Shown here: positions 17,658 to 24,897 of the stretch, piece after piece | How the letters are laid out: the number at the start of each line of letters is the position of its first letter | Position numbering within the stretch: position 1 is the stretch's first letter | Assembly: GCA_020633895.1 (NCBI GenBank) | Contig: JACKCT010000002.1 | Location: forward strand, 310,001 to 374,000 | DNA: 64,000 nucleotides | DNA from: Deltaproteobacteria bacterium | GTDB taxonomy: Bacteria > Lernaellota > Lernaellaia > JACKCT01 | Direction: 5' to 3' | The notes under the pieces: model-generated | What the model was told of the DNA's origin: nothing | Database searches by the model: none | What the model saw: only the letters and a program-made list of their open reading frames with translations | Position numbers and translations under genes: made by a program

Positions 17658-18620
17658 CTAAAGTTCGACGCGGCCCTGGGGCTTGTAGCCCAGTTCGCGT
17701 CGGGCCTTGGAATCGTCGAGCAGGCTGGTGAACTTCTGCCGGTCTTTGTCGACGGAATAGTAATAGTCCGTCAGGCCGAGCTTGCGTTGCACCCAGTTGA
17801 CGGTGGGCAGCAGCGGCTCCGGAACGCTGATCATGGGCGATCCGGTCAACTCGGCGAACGTGGAGATCGGCGCCGTGTCGGCTCCGGCAATGTTGTAGAT
17901 GCCCTTGGCGGACTTCTTCTCGATGGCCAGCGTAATCGCCTGAATCACATCCCGCATATGCAGCAGGTTGATCATCGGGTTAAAGCCCATCGTCTTGACG
18001 ATCGGCTTGGACTCGAAATAGGCGTTGAGCTGATTTTTCAGGTTGCGGCCGATGATGTTGGTCATGCGCAGGACGACAATGTTCATCGACTTGTTGTCCA
18101 TAAAGCTGCGGCAGATCATGTCGGCGTCGACGCGGTCCTTGACCCACTGATCGGTGTAGGGCGAGAAATTCAGATCCGCCGTCTCGTCCAGATAGACCGG
18201 GTTGTGGGGCTTGATCGAATACACCACGTCCGAGCTTTTGAAGATGAACTTCTGAATGCCGCCGTCTTCCAGGCATTTTTCCAGCAGCGCCTTGGTGCCC
18301 TGGATGTTGATCTTGTGGCCGTAGGCGCTGGGCGTGACTTTGCGCTTGAACGCCAGATGGACCACGGTGTTGATCTTCGCCTCGCGGAAGGTGCGCGAGA
18401 GGAAAAGGTTGGACAGTTCCCGATGTTTGAGGATGTCGCAGGTGCGATAAATGAATTTATCCGGAGGCAGGTCGTTGAAGTAATACGGCTTTTCCTGCCG
18501 GGAGACGCCCAGCACCACGCCGACCTTCGAGTTCTCCACCAGATGCTGCGCCAGATGGCGGCCGATGGACGTCGTCACGCCGGTGATCAGGATGTTGAAT
18601 TTGTCGCTTCTGTGGGGCAC
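17658..18620 (-). CDS. SDR-family NAD(P)-dependent epimerase/reductase
   Basis: The 320-residue protein is an extended or atypical SDR. It begins ILITGVTTSIGRHLAQHLVE with a glycine-rich dinucleotide motif, followed by a DILKHREL segment after beta-3. The usual YxxxK is not clear; YTDQWVKDRVD is the nearest candidate at the right position, so catalysis is uncertain. It sits five bases after a lysophospholipid acyltransferase gene and infA on the same strand. SDR-plus-acyltransferase pairs recur in myxobacteria-like genomes and point to lipid or lipid-sugar metabolism, but the reaction is unknown. Confidence 0.75.
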   Translation of the reverse strand: MPHRSDKFNILITGVTTSIGRHLAQHLVENSKVGVVLGVSRQEKPYYFNDLPPDKFIYRTCDILKHRELSNLFLSRTFREAKINTVVHLAFKRKVTPSAYGHKINIQGTKALLEKCLEDGGIQKFIFKSSDVVYSIKPHNPVYLDETADLNFSPYTDQWVKDRVDADMICRSFMDNKSMNIVVLRMTNIIGRNLKNQLNAYFESKPIVKTMGFNPMINLLHMRDVIQAITLAIEKKSAKGIYNIAGADTAPISTFAELTGSPMISVPEPLLPTVNWVQRKLGLTDYYYSVDKDRQKFTSLLDDSKARRELGYKPQGRVEL

Positions 18621-18625
18621 GGGAT

Positions 18626-19513
18626 TTAAGCCTCGAGAAATCCAAAGACGGACGTACGTTCGTCAAGTCCCTTGTTGACCATTTCCTGCACACGCATCTG
18701 CACCCGGTCGGCGAGCATGCGAATCGTGTTCGGGTCGTTGATGGCCTCCGGGCCGTAGTCTTCATACAGATGCATCGGCTCGCCGTAATACAGGTGGTAT
18801 TTCACCGGCATCGGCAGCCCGCCCAAGGGGCCCAGCAGCGGGAAGAAGGGCGTCACCGGGAAGTAGGGGAAGCCCAACATGCGCGCCAGGGGTTTGACGT
18901 TGTACACCATCGGCGCCTGTTCCTCGGCCCCGATGACGGCGGCGGGAATGATCGGCGCCCGGTACTGCAACGACAGTTCGATGAACCCGACGTTGAAGCG
19001 CAGCAGGTTATAGCGCTGCTTGTAGAGCTTGCCGGTGCCCTTGGCGCCCTCGGGGAAGACGGTGATCAACTCATCGGCTTCCAGAAGGTCGGCGAAATTG
19101 CGCCGCGCGCCGACCAGTTGGCCGCAGCGGGCGAAAAAGACGTTGATGAAGGGCAGGAAGCCCATGAAGTTGTCGACCATCGCCCGGATGATGCGGGGCC
19201 GCCGCATGTTGAAGGCCAGGTCCACGCCGATCATCATCCCGTCGATGGGAATGACGCCCGAGTGGTTGGGCACGATCAGGCCGCGGCCTTCCTCGGGGAT
19301 GTTATGCACGCCCTCGGATTCGACGCGAAAATAATAAAGGTAGACGTATCGCACCACGGCCAGCGATGCGACGATCATCTCCTTTTCCATCCCGAACTTG
19401 TCGTAGCCCAGCCCCTGGTCCTTGAAGTCGATCTTCATCAAATGCTCGAATTCGTCTTCGGGCAGAAGCGACTTGGCCAGCGAGATGGCTTTCTTGCGTT
19501 GGGAGGGCGTCAT
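18626..19513 (-). CDS. Lysophospholipid acyltransferase-like protein
   Basis: The 295-residue protein matches PlsC/LPLAT-type acyltransferases: NHSGVIPID (His-x6-Asp variant of the H(X)4D motif, as in the MGAT-like branch) near residue 92, AGRNFADLL-type region, TVFPEGAKGTG (FPEG motif) near residue 150, then PIIPAAVIG. It adds an acyl group to a lysolipid or diacylglycerol-like acceptor on the inner membrane. It lies 20 bases downstream of infA and 5 upstream of the SDR gene. Acceptor specificity is not predictable. Confidence 0.8.
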   Translation of the reverse strand: MTPSQRKKAISLAKSLLPEDEFEHLMKIDFKDQGLGYDKFGMEKEMIVASLAVVRYVYLYYFRVESEGVHNIPEEGRGLIVPNHSGVIPIDGMMIGVDLAFNMRRPRIIRAMVDNFMGFLPFINVFFARCGQLVGARRNFADLLEADELITVFPEGAKGTGKLYKQRYNLLRFNVGFIELSLQYRAPIIPAAVIGAEEQAPMVYNVKPLARMLGFPYFPVTPFFPLLGPLGGLPMPVKYHLYYGEPMHLYEDYGPEAINDPNTIRMLADRVQMRVQEMVNKGLDERTSVFGFLEA

Positions 19514-19533
19514 CGCGCGCGATCCTCGAACGG

Positions 19534-19752
19534 TTAGCGTTTTCGGAAAACGATGCGTCCCCGGGTCAGGTCATAGGGGGACAGCTCCACCGTGACCTCG
19601 TCGCCGGGGATAATCTTGATGCGGTACTTGCGCATCTTACCGGTCAGATGCACCAGCGCGTTGTGGCCGTTTTCCAATTCGACGCGAAACATCGCGTTGG
19701 GCAGGGCCTCGACCACCTTGGCTTGAACTTCAATTGCGTCTTCTTTCGCCAT
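19534..19752 (-). CDS. infA: Translation initiation factor IF-1
   Basis: The 72-residue protein is a full IF-1: an S1-like OB fold with [39 protein letters not shown] and [18 protein letters not shown]. It occupies the ribosomal A site during initiation. The start ATG is preceded by GAAGG. The SDR/acyltransferase genes follow closely on the same strand, an unusual downstream context since infA is usually linked to ribosomal or rpmJ genes. Confidence 0.97.
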   Translation of the reverse strand: MAKEDAIEVQAKVVEALPNAMFRVELENGHNALVHLTGKMRKYRIKIIPGDEVTVELSPYDLTRGRIVFRKR

Positions 19753-20077
19753 AGACCTTCACATCCGAACAATGGATACCACGGCCGCCCGATCTTAAAG
19801 GTCGGCATGGCCTGTTAAACTCTGATCGTTATTTCCCACGACCGAAGCGGACTTGCCGGATCCTTCAAACCGATCCGCAATTCCGCGCGCCTCTGCGGCG
19901 CAAAGCGCTTTGTACTTCATTTCCGCGCGTTCGTGAAGGGCCCGGCCGCGGCACGGGCCAACGATCGCTTTCGGGAGGCGAGAAACGTCGCGGCGCTTGA
20001 GTTCGTCGCGGCGATTGGATAAAGCCGGGGGAGACTTTCGCGTTTCGCCCGGAACGATCCGGGCGGGAGGATCGACC
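19753..20077. other. 325-base gap without a recognised gene
   Basis: Holds the infA promoter region and the leader of the plus-strand gene at 20078. On the minus strand, TTAACA and TAAGAT (near 19817 and 19796) could be infA promoter elements but the spacing is 15. Short open frames here lack ribosome sites and homology. Nothing like a known riboswitch or small RNA was recognised. Confidence 0.5.
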
Positions 20078-21058
20078 ATGTTTTCAAGTCGATGGGTCGT
20101 CGTGCCGGCCGTGGCGCTCGTCCTGGGGAGTTTGGGGATGAATTATGGCGAGGCGGCCGCCGATGAAAAATCGCTGACCCGGCAAATCCATCGTTTGCGC
20201 ACGGAAACTTTGCGCCATCTGAAGATGTACCTGCCGCCCAAGGATGAAGAGCTGGCCGCGGCCCGTAAGATTCTGAAGCCGTGGCTGGCGGCCTGGGCCC
20301 GTGGCGGGCGGGTGCCGACGCCCCAGGGCTTTGACGGCATGGCCTGGACGCGGGAGACAATCGACGGACGGGATTACGCCCTCTTGCACGAAAAGGACAA
20401 CAACCTGGAAGGGCGCGGGGCCTACCTTTTTCGGCGCAACACCCCCCGGCCGAGCGCGCTGGTGCTCATGGCGCCCCACAGTTTCTTTGACCAGGGCACG
20501 GGGCGCATCGCGGTCAAGGTCTTTTGGGAAGGGCGGGCCGACGCGCTGCTGGTCAACACGGCCCACCGCTACACCGGCGCCCGCAAGGACAAGGTCGACG
20601 TGCGCGGCAGCGATTTTGCCCACGACGATCAAAACTACTATTTCGTTGTCTACGAAGAGCTGATCGACGCCTATCCAAGCGGCCTGGTCGTGCAACTCCA
20701 CGGTTTTGACGGCGGCTTGAAAAAGGAAAAGCGGGGCGGCACGGACGTGGTGGTCAGCGGCGGCACCTCCAGGGGCACTCACGGCGAATTCGGGCGGGAG
20801 GCGGCGCAGATCCTGACCGACGCGCTGCCCGGTCTCAAGGTCCACGCCTACGGCGACGGCGCCAAGACCCTGGGCGGCGTGCATAACGTCCACGGTAAGG
20901 ATCTACGCGACAAACCGAATTGGTCGTTTTTGCATCTGGAGATGAACGAAAACGCGCGTCACCGCCTGCGTCAGGACGACGATCTGCGCAAACGCCTGGC
21001 GGCGGCGCTGGATCTGATCGCCAAGGGCGTCGGCGATCGGACGGCGAAAACAAAATAA
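20078..21058 (+). CDS. Exported protein of unknown function, possible amidohydrolase-like fold
   Basis: The ATG at 20078, with GGGAGG upstream, gives a 326-residue protein with a signal peptide (about residues 1-28, cut near GEAAA). Conserved-looking features are LMAPHSFFDQGTG (His134), VVQLHGFDGG (His208) and FLHLEMNENARHR (His286, Glu288, with Arg in the last part). The order His...His-Gly...Leu-Glu-Met...Arg resembles N-formylglutamate amidohydrolase/poly-gamma-glutamate hydrolase-like enzymes, but I am not confident of the family. A longer in-frame start at 19997 would place the signal peptide internally and is unlikely. A terminator on the opposite strand lies just past the stop. Confidence 0.65.
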   Translation: MFSSRWVVVPAVALVLGSLGMNYGEAAADEKSLTRQIHRLRTETLRHLKMYLPPKDEELAAARKILKPWLAAWARGGRVPTPQGFDGMAWTRETIDGRDYALLHEKDNNLEGRGAYLFRRNTPRPSALVLMAPHSFFDQGTGRIAVKVFWEGRADALLVNTAHRYTGARKDKVDVRGSDFAHDDQNYYFVVYEELIDAYPSGLVVQLHGFDGGLKKEKRGGTDVVVSGGTSRGTHGEFGREAAQILTDALPGLKVHAYGDGAKTLGGVHNVHGKDLRDKPNWSFLHLEMNENARHRLRQDDDLRKRLAAALDLIAKGVGDRTAKTK

Positions 21059-21063
21059 AAAAA

Positions 21064-21108
21064 CGGGGCGGCCGCGGAGGGGGTTGGGGCTGATAAACGG
21101 CCGCCCCG
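21064..21108 (-). terminator. Rho-independent terminator for the minus-strand gene at 21182
   Basis: A perfect 11-bp stem (CGGGGCGGCCG at 21064-21074, complement at 21098-21108) with a 23-base loop. On the minus strand it is followed by TTTTTTTATTTTGTTTT; on the plus strand the tail lacks a T-run. Confidence 0.75.
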
Positions 21109-21181
21109 CAGGAGAATCTTTAAAAAAGCCCGCGTCGACGGGGCTGAGTTGGTGAAGGGCTTCGAGAGAGGGGGTGTGCCT

Positions 21182-22402
21182 TCAGACGACGCGGGCGTAA
21201 GGTCGTAAGTCCTCCGGTTGTTCGACCAGGGCGTACGCGGCCCCGGAGCGTTCAGGGATGTTCAGGTTCGCCGCCACCGGATGCAGCAGACCCTGGATGT
21301 AGAGCACCAGCGTCATGCGCAGCTTGTCGGCCTCCGGCAGTTCCTCGTCTTCGAACATCGAGGACATGCAGAAGTTGGCGGCCAGATGTTCTTCGTAGCG
21401 TTCCAGGAATCGGCACGAGGCGGGCAGGGCTTCGCGAATCGCCGGCGGATTGTGATGCAGTCCGACGTTCTCCAGCGCGCCTTCCCGTTCCAGGATGTGC
21501 ACGATGCGTTCCCGCGAGAGCATCGCGGTGAAGTGCCACAGGGTCTCGGCCACGTGGGGAACCCACAGCAGGCCCTGGTGGACGCCCGGGTCGCCGTCCG
21601 AGAACTTCATCGACTTGGCGTGGACGCTTTTCACCAGGATTTCTTCGAAAAGCAGCCGCTGGTAACGCAGCCAGAAGTGGTCGATCAAAAAGCTGTCGAG
21701 CACGCCGGCCTTGCGCAGGCGTTCGAGCGGGTTGCCGCCGATTGTCTCGGCGTGACGGCGCATGCCCTGCGTTTCGGTGGCGACGCCCTGGTCGCGCAGG
21801 AACGCGATGAAGTCGGTCAACACCGGCCCGGACGGCCAGACACCGATGGGCACGCCGCCGTACAGGCCGATATCCACGCGACCTTCCTCGAATTCGATCT
21901 GAAGCTGACCATAGCTCTGACGCAGCCAATGGTTGGTCAACGCGACGGGCAGGCGCAGTTCCGGCGAGCGGGGCGTGGGCATGAAGGCCGGGTCGCCCAT
22001 GCGAAGGCGGCGGCGGGTGATGCTCATGGTCAGCGCGCCGATCAGCGACCGCGTCGTCAGGCGGCCGTCATAGGCCACCACATGGCGCGAGGGCAGGGGC
22101 GGCGTCGGCGTTTCTTCGCTCGTGGGATAAAGAACCAGCGTGTTGGGACCGATCGGCCAGCGCGGCATGCGCGGCGACGGTTTGTGGGACAGCCAGTCGC
22201 CGCCTTCCCGAGCGGCGTCCACGGACACGGCAATCAGATCCGGAGGCGAATCCTGCTCATCCCAGTCCTCCAATTCATCGGACGACACGCACGTCATCAC
22301 CCGCAGGCAATTGGGCATGTCCGCCGTCAGGCCGGAAAGACGTCGGGGATGCGGATCGACGAGGAGAATCTGAGCAAATGGTTGCATGTCCGTCCCATCC
22401 AT
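21182..22402 (-). CDS. Hypothetical protein, pseudo-receiver and possible PATAN-like domain
   Basis: The 406-residue protein begins AQILLVDPHPRRLSGL, like a response-regulator receiver, but the acidic pair and phospho-acceptor are not clear, so it is probably a pseudo-receiver. Residues of about 170-260 (LRQSYGQLQIEFEEGRVDIG, then GGVPIGVWPSGPVLTDFI) recall DUF4388/PATAN domains of signalling proteins in Myxococcota-like bacteria. The C-terminal 140 residues are helical with no motif. Start choice is uncertain: the ATG at 22402 has no clear ribosome site while an ATG at 22387 has GGGACGG upstream. Function unknown; a signalling role is inferred from the domain guess. Confidence 0.55.
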   Translation of the reverse strand: MDGTDMQPFAQILLVDPHPRRLSGLTADMPNCLRVMTCVSSDELEDWDEQDSPPDLIAVSVDAAREGGDWLSHKPSPRMPRWPIGPNTLVLYPTSEETPTPPLPSRHVVAYDGRLTTRSLIGALTMSITRRRLRMGDPAFMPTPRSPELRLPVALTNHWLRQSYGQLQIEFEEGRVDIGLYGGVPIGVWPSGPVLTDFIAFLRDQGVATETQGMRRHAETIGGNPLERLRKAGVLDSFLIDHFWLRYQRLLFEEILVKSVHAKSMKFSDGDPGVHQGLLWVPHVAETLWHFTAMLSRERIVHILEREGALENVGLHHNPPAIREALPASCRFLERYEEHLAANFCMSSMFEDEELPEADKLRMTLVLYIQGLLHPVAANLNIPERSGAAYALVEQPEDLRPYARVV

Positions 22403-22493
22403 GGGTCAACTGACTTGATTTTAGTTTTCGGTCAGCCTAGAGGTTTTCTGAATAGAAAAAATGTAACGATAAAATGAAGTAAAAAAGTATGTG

Positions 22494-22523
22494 TTGATAT
22501 ATCGGCTCTGGGGGCGCTACGCT
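22494..22523 (+). promoter_or_regulatory. Candidate sigma-70 promoter
   Basis: TTGATA (22494-22499) and TACGCT (22518-22523) are separated by 18 bases and preceded by an A/T-rich tract (22445-22500) in an otherwise G+C-rich region. It lies upstream of the small gene at 22542. Confidence 0.35.
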
Positions 22524-22541
22524 TCAGGCCAATAAAGACGA

Positions 22542-22910
22542 ATGCGAGGTGATACTGCGTTGTACGGGCGGCCGGACATTCCCGCCGTGGTGGTTTCCAA
22601 GCTGCCCGGCTTTGAGCGAGTACATGGGGAGATCATGCTCACCGGCGTCGACGCTCAGGGATATCACCGTCGTTTCGACGACTTAGCGATTGTCGGCCCG
22701 GCGATCGGCGAGCGCTCCCTCGCCTGGGGCGAGGTCCGTCGATTGACGAAAACCGGCCCGCGCGGACTCAAACTGGAACTGAAAACCGGCGAAATCCTGG
22801 ACGATGTCCGAGCCGGGGTGCAGCTCAAGCGGGTGACGCTCCAAAGCCCGGACGTCTACAAGACCTTCGATTTCGATGACGTCGAGGCGATTGAATTCCT
22901 TGATAATTAA
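22542..22910 (+). CDS. Small hypothetical protein
   Basis: The ATG gives 122 residues, but a TTG at 22560 has GAGGTGAT six bases upstream and is the likelier start (116 residues). The protein looks like a mostly-beta domain with a repeated pattern (WGEVRRLTKTGPRGLKLELK, then VQLKRVTLQSPDVYKTFDFDDVEAIEF), which suggests an SH3/Sm-like small barrel. No signal peptide or catalytic motif. Function unknown. It stands alone between the pseudo-receiver gene and tetR. Confidence 0.55.
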   Translation: MRGDTALYGRPDIPAVVVSKLPGFERVHGEIMLTGVDAQGYHRRFDDLAIVGPAIGERSLAWGEVRRLTKTGPRGLKLELKTGEILDDVRAGVQLKRVTLQSPDVYKTFDFDDVEAIEFLDN

Positions 22911-23014
22911 GAGGAATTTTGCGAATAGGCCCTTGCCGGCCGAGGCGATTCCAAATTTTCCCGCGATTTCTCGAATTTTATTATTGACATCTAACCCCGG
23001 AATTCTGAAAACTA

Positions 23015-23030
23015 TTGACCGATCGGCCAA
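23015..23030. promoter_or_regulatory. TetR-type operator 1
   Basis: TTGACCGATCGGCCAA is a 16-bp near-perfect palindrome (one mismatched pair). It lies 34 bases before the tetR start, just after a possible promoter (TTGACA 22984-22989, AAAACT 23008-23013). An identical 21-base segment recurs at 23714-23734. A partial half-repeat, TTGGTCGGCCAA, is at 23037. Confidence 0.7.
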
Positions 23031-23063
23031 TCAGTTTTGGTCGGCCAAAGGATAGCCCATCCG

Positions 23064-23681
23064 ATGCAGCCCATTCGCACCAACGACCCGGAAGGTACCC
23101 GCGAGGCAATTCTCGACGCCGCCAAGCGCCTGTTCGTCGAGCGTGGCTTTGCCGGCACCTCCATGAGCGAGGTCGCCAAGCTCTCCGGCGTCACCAAAAG
23201 CTTGATCCACCACCACTTCGGCTCCAAGGAGAAGCTGTGGGGGGAGGTCAAAGCGCGCAGTTTCGACGAGTACGCCGCTCTGCAAAAGGGCATGCTCCTC
23301 ACCCGCAAGGGCGGGGATCTGTCCCTGCTGACCGACTCGATCAAGGCCTATTTCGACTTTCTCAAGGCCGATCCCCAACTGGTGCGCATGATGTCGCTGA
23401 TGTTCCTGGACGGGGACGAAAACTGCCCCCTGGCCCAGGACGAACTGATCGAATTGGGCACACAGCGCTTGCGCGAAGCCCAAAGCGAGGGCGCCCTGCG
23501 CGCGGACGTGGACCCGGCCCATGTCATCTTCATTTTCCTGGCCTGTGCGCTGCATTGGTTTGAAACGAAGAAGGTGTTCGCCACCAGCGTGACGCACAAG
23601 GACCTGGACGCGCCGGCGGCGGATGACGAATTTTTGGGCGATTTCATCAAGATTTTTTTCGACGGGGTTCGTCCCCGATAA
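23064..23681 (+). CDS. TetR family transcriptional regulator of the RND pump
   Basis: The ATG at 23064 gives 205 residues. The N-terminal helix-turn-helix is typical: TREAILDAAKRLFVERGFAG, then TSMSEVAKLSGVTKSLIHHHFGSKEKLW. The C-terminal ligand and dimer domain (residues about 60-205) is diverse, as expected. Identical operator palindromes upstream of this gene and of the adaptor gene indicate autoregulation and control of the pump. An in-frame TTG at 23039 sits within the operator region and is a worse start. Confidence 0.88.
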   Translation: MQPIRTNDPEGTREAILDAAKRLFVERGFAGTSMSEVAKLSGVTKSLIHHHFGSKEKLWGEVKARSFDEYAALQKGMLLTRKGGDLSLLTDSIKAYFDFLKADPQLVRMMSLMFLDGDENCPLAQDELIELGTQRLREAQSEGALRADVDPAHVIFIFLACALHWFETKKVFATSVTHKDLDAPAADDEFLGDFIKIFFDGVRPR

Positions 23682-23714
23682 CGGACCGCAAGCTTAAAAA
23701 AATTTCCCGAGAAA

Positions 23715-23730
23715 TTGACCGATCGGCCAA
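23715..23730. promoter_or_regulatory. TetR-type operator 2
   Basis: Identical to the site at 23015-23030 with the flanking bases A and TCAG, 82 bases before the adaptor start. Its position just upstream of the RND genes implies repression of that transcript. Confidence 0.7.
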
Positions 23731-23811
23731 TCAGCCGCCGGTCCCGACAGCCGACGCATTTTCGAGATCCACTCGCCGCCTTGAAAGCGGCGGTCCGATG
23801 GGAGAGGCGAC

Positions 23812-24897
23812 ATGAAAAGTCTTCGCGTTTCACGGCTCGCGCTGGTGCTCCCCTTGATCCTGGGCGTGGCGATCGTGCTGGCCGCCGGCGGTCAGACCCG
23901 TTCCGAACCGGCGCCGCCGACTTTCGTCAAAAAGGTCCGGGTGGCTGATGTGACGCGCACCGACCCGTCGCGGGCCCGGCAGTTTTCGGGCGTGGTGCGG
24001 GCCGAAAAGCGGGCTCAGCTTTCCTTCACGCTTCCCGGCCGGATGAACGAGCGGTTCGTGGACGTCGGCGACCATGTCACCAAGGGACAGCGTCTGGCGC
24101 GATTGGATCAGGCCGAATTGATCAACGCGGTGGACATGGCCAACGCCCGCGTCGACGACCTGTCCACGCAACTCGACCAAGCCCGGCGCGACACCCAACG
24201 GGCCGAGACCTTGGCCAGTCAGGGCGGCACGTCTCAGCAGCATTTCGAGCAAGCCCAGGCGGGGACGCGGCAACTCGAGGCCGGTCTGCGCGCGGCCCAA
24301 GCGCAGCTTCGCGAGGCCCGGCGGTTGCTCACCGAGTCCAACCTGCGCGCGCCCTTCGACGGCGAGGTGACGGATGTGTTCGCCGAGGCGGGGGAATTCG
24401 TCGCCCCCGGCCGGCCGGTGCTGAGCCTCAACGGAGCCGGGGCCGAGGTGGAGATCGAGGTGCCCGAGTCCATGATCGGCGCCCTAAAGATCGGCGCGCC
24501 GGTGACGCTGCGTTTTCCGCTCGCCCGACACGACGACGTGTCCGGGACGGTGCGTTCGGTGGGGATGAAAACGGCGATGCGCGGGCGGCTGTTTCCCGTG
24601 GTCGTCACGATCGATCCCGAGGCCAAGGTCGTGCCCGGCATGACGGTGGAGCTTTCGCTGACGACCGCGTCCCGCGATGTGCTCTCGGTGCCGGTGGAGG
24701 CGGTGATCAATCCCGGCGGGCACACTCCGGCCGTTTTCGCGGTGCGTGACCAGCAGGCCCATCGGGTGGACGTGCGCGTGGGCGAATTGATCGAAGGCCG
24801 AGTGGCGGTCGAGGGCTCTTTGTCCGACGAAGACGTGGTCGTCGTCGCCGGTCATTCGGGGCTGTTGGACGGGGACGAAGTGGAGGTGATGCCGTGA
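23812..24897 (+). CDS. RND efflux periplasmic adaptor subunit
   Basis: The 361-residue protein is a membrane-fusion protein: N-terminal membrane segment, a lipoyl-like half (SFTLPGRMNERFVDVGDHVTKG), a helical hairpin rich in Gln/Ala/Arg (about residues 100-170), the second lipoyl half (RAPFDGEVTDVFAEAGEFV), beta-barrel and membrane-proximal domains (VPVEAVINPG). It bridges the pump to an outer-membrane channel. GGAGAGG lies before the ATG. The pump gene overlaps by four bases. No TolC-like gene follows, so the outer channel must be elsewhere. Confidence 0.9.
   Translation: MKSLRVSRLALVLPLILGVAIVLAAGGQTRSEPAPPTFVKKVRVADVTRTDPSRARQFSGVVRAEKRAQLSFTLPGRMNERFVDVGDHVTKGQRLARLDQAELINAVDMANARVDDLSTQLDQARRDTQRAETLASQGGTSQQHFEQAQAGTRQLEAGLRAAQAQLREARRLLTESNLRAPFDGEVTDVFAEAGEFVAPGRPVLSLNGAGAEVEIEVPESMIGALKIGAPVTLRFPLARHDDVSGTVRSVGMKTAMRGRLFPVVVTIDPEAKVVPGMTVELSLTTASRDVLSVPVEAVINPGGHTPAVFAVRDQQAHRVDVRVGELIEGRVAVEGSLSDEDVVVVAGHSGLLDGDEVEVMP

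Noticed and set aside
19753-20077. A riboswitch or small RNA in the largest uncoded gap next to infA
   Set aside because: No conserved aptamer core or terminator-linked structure was recognised.
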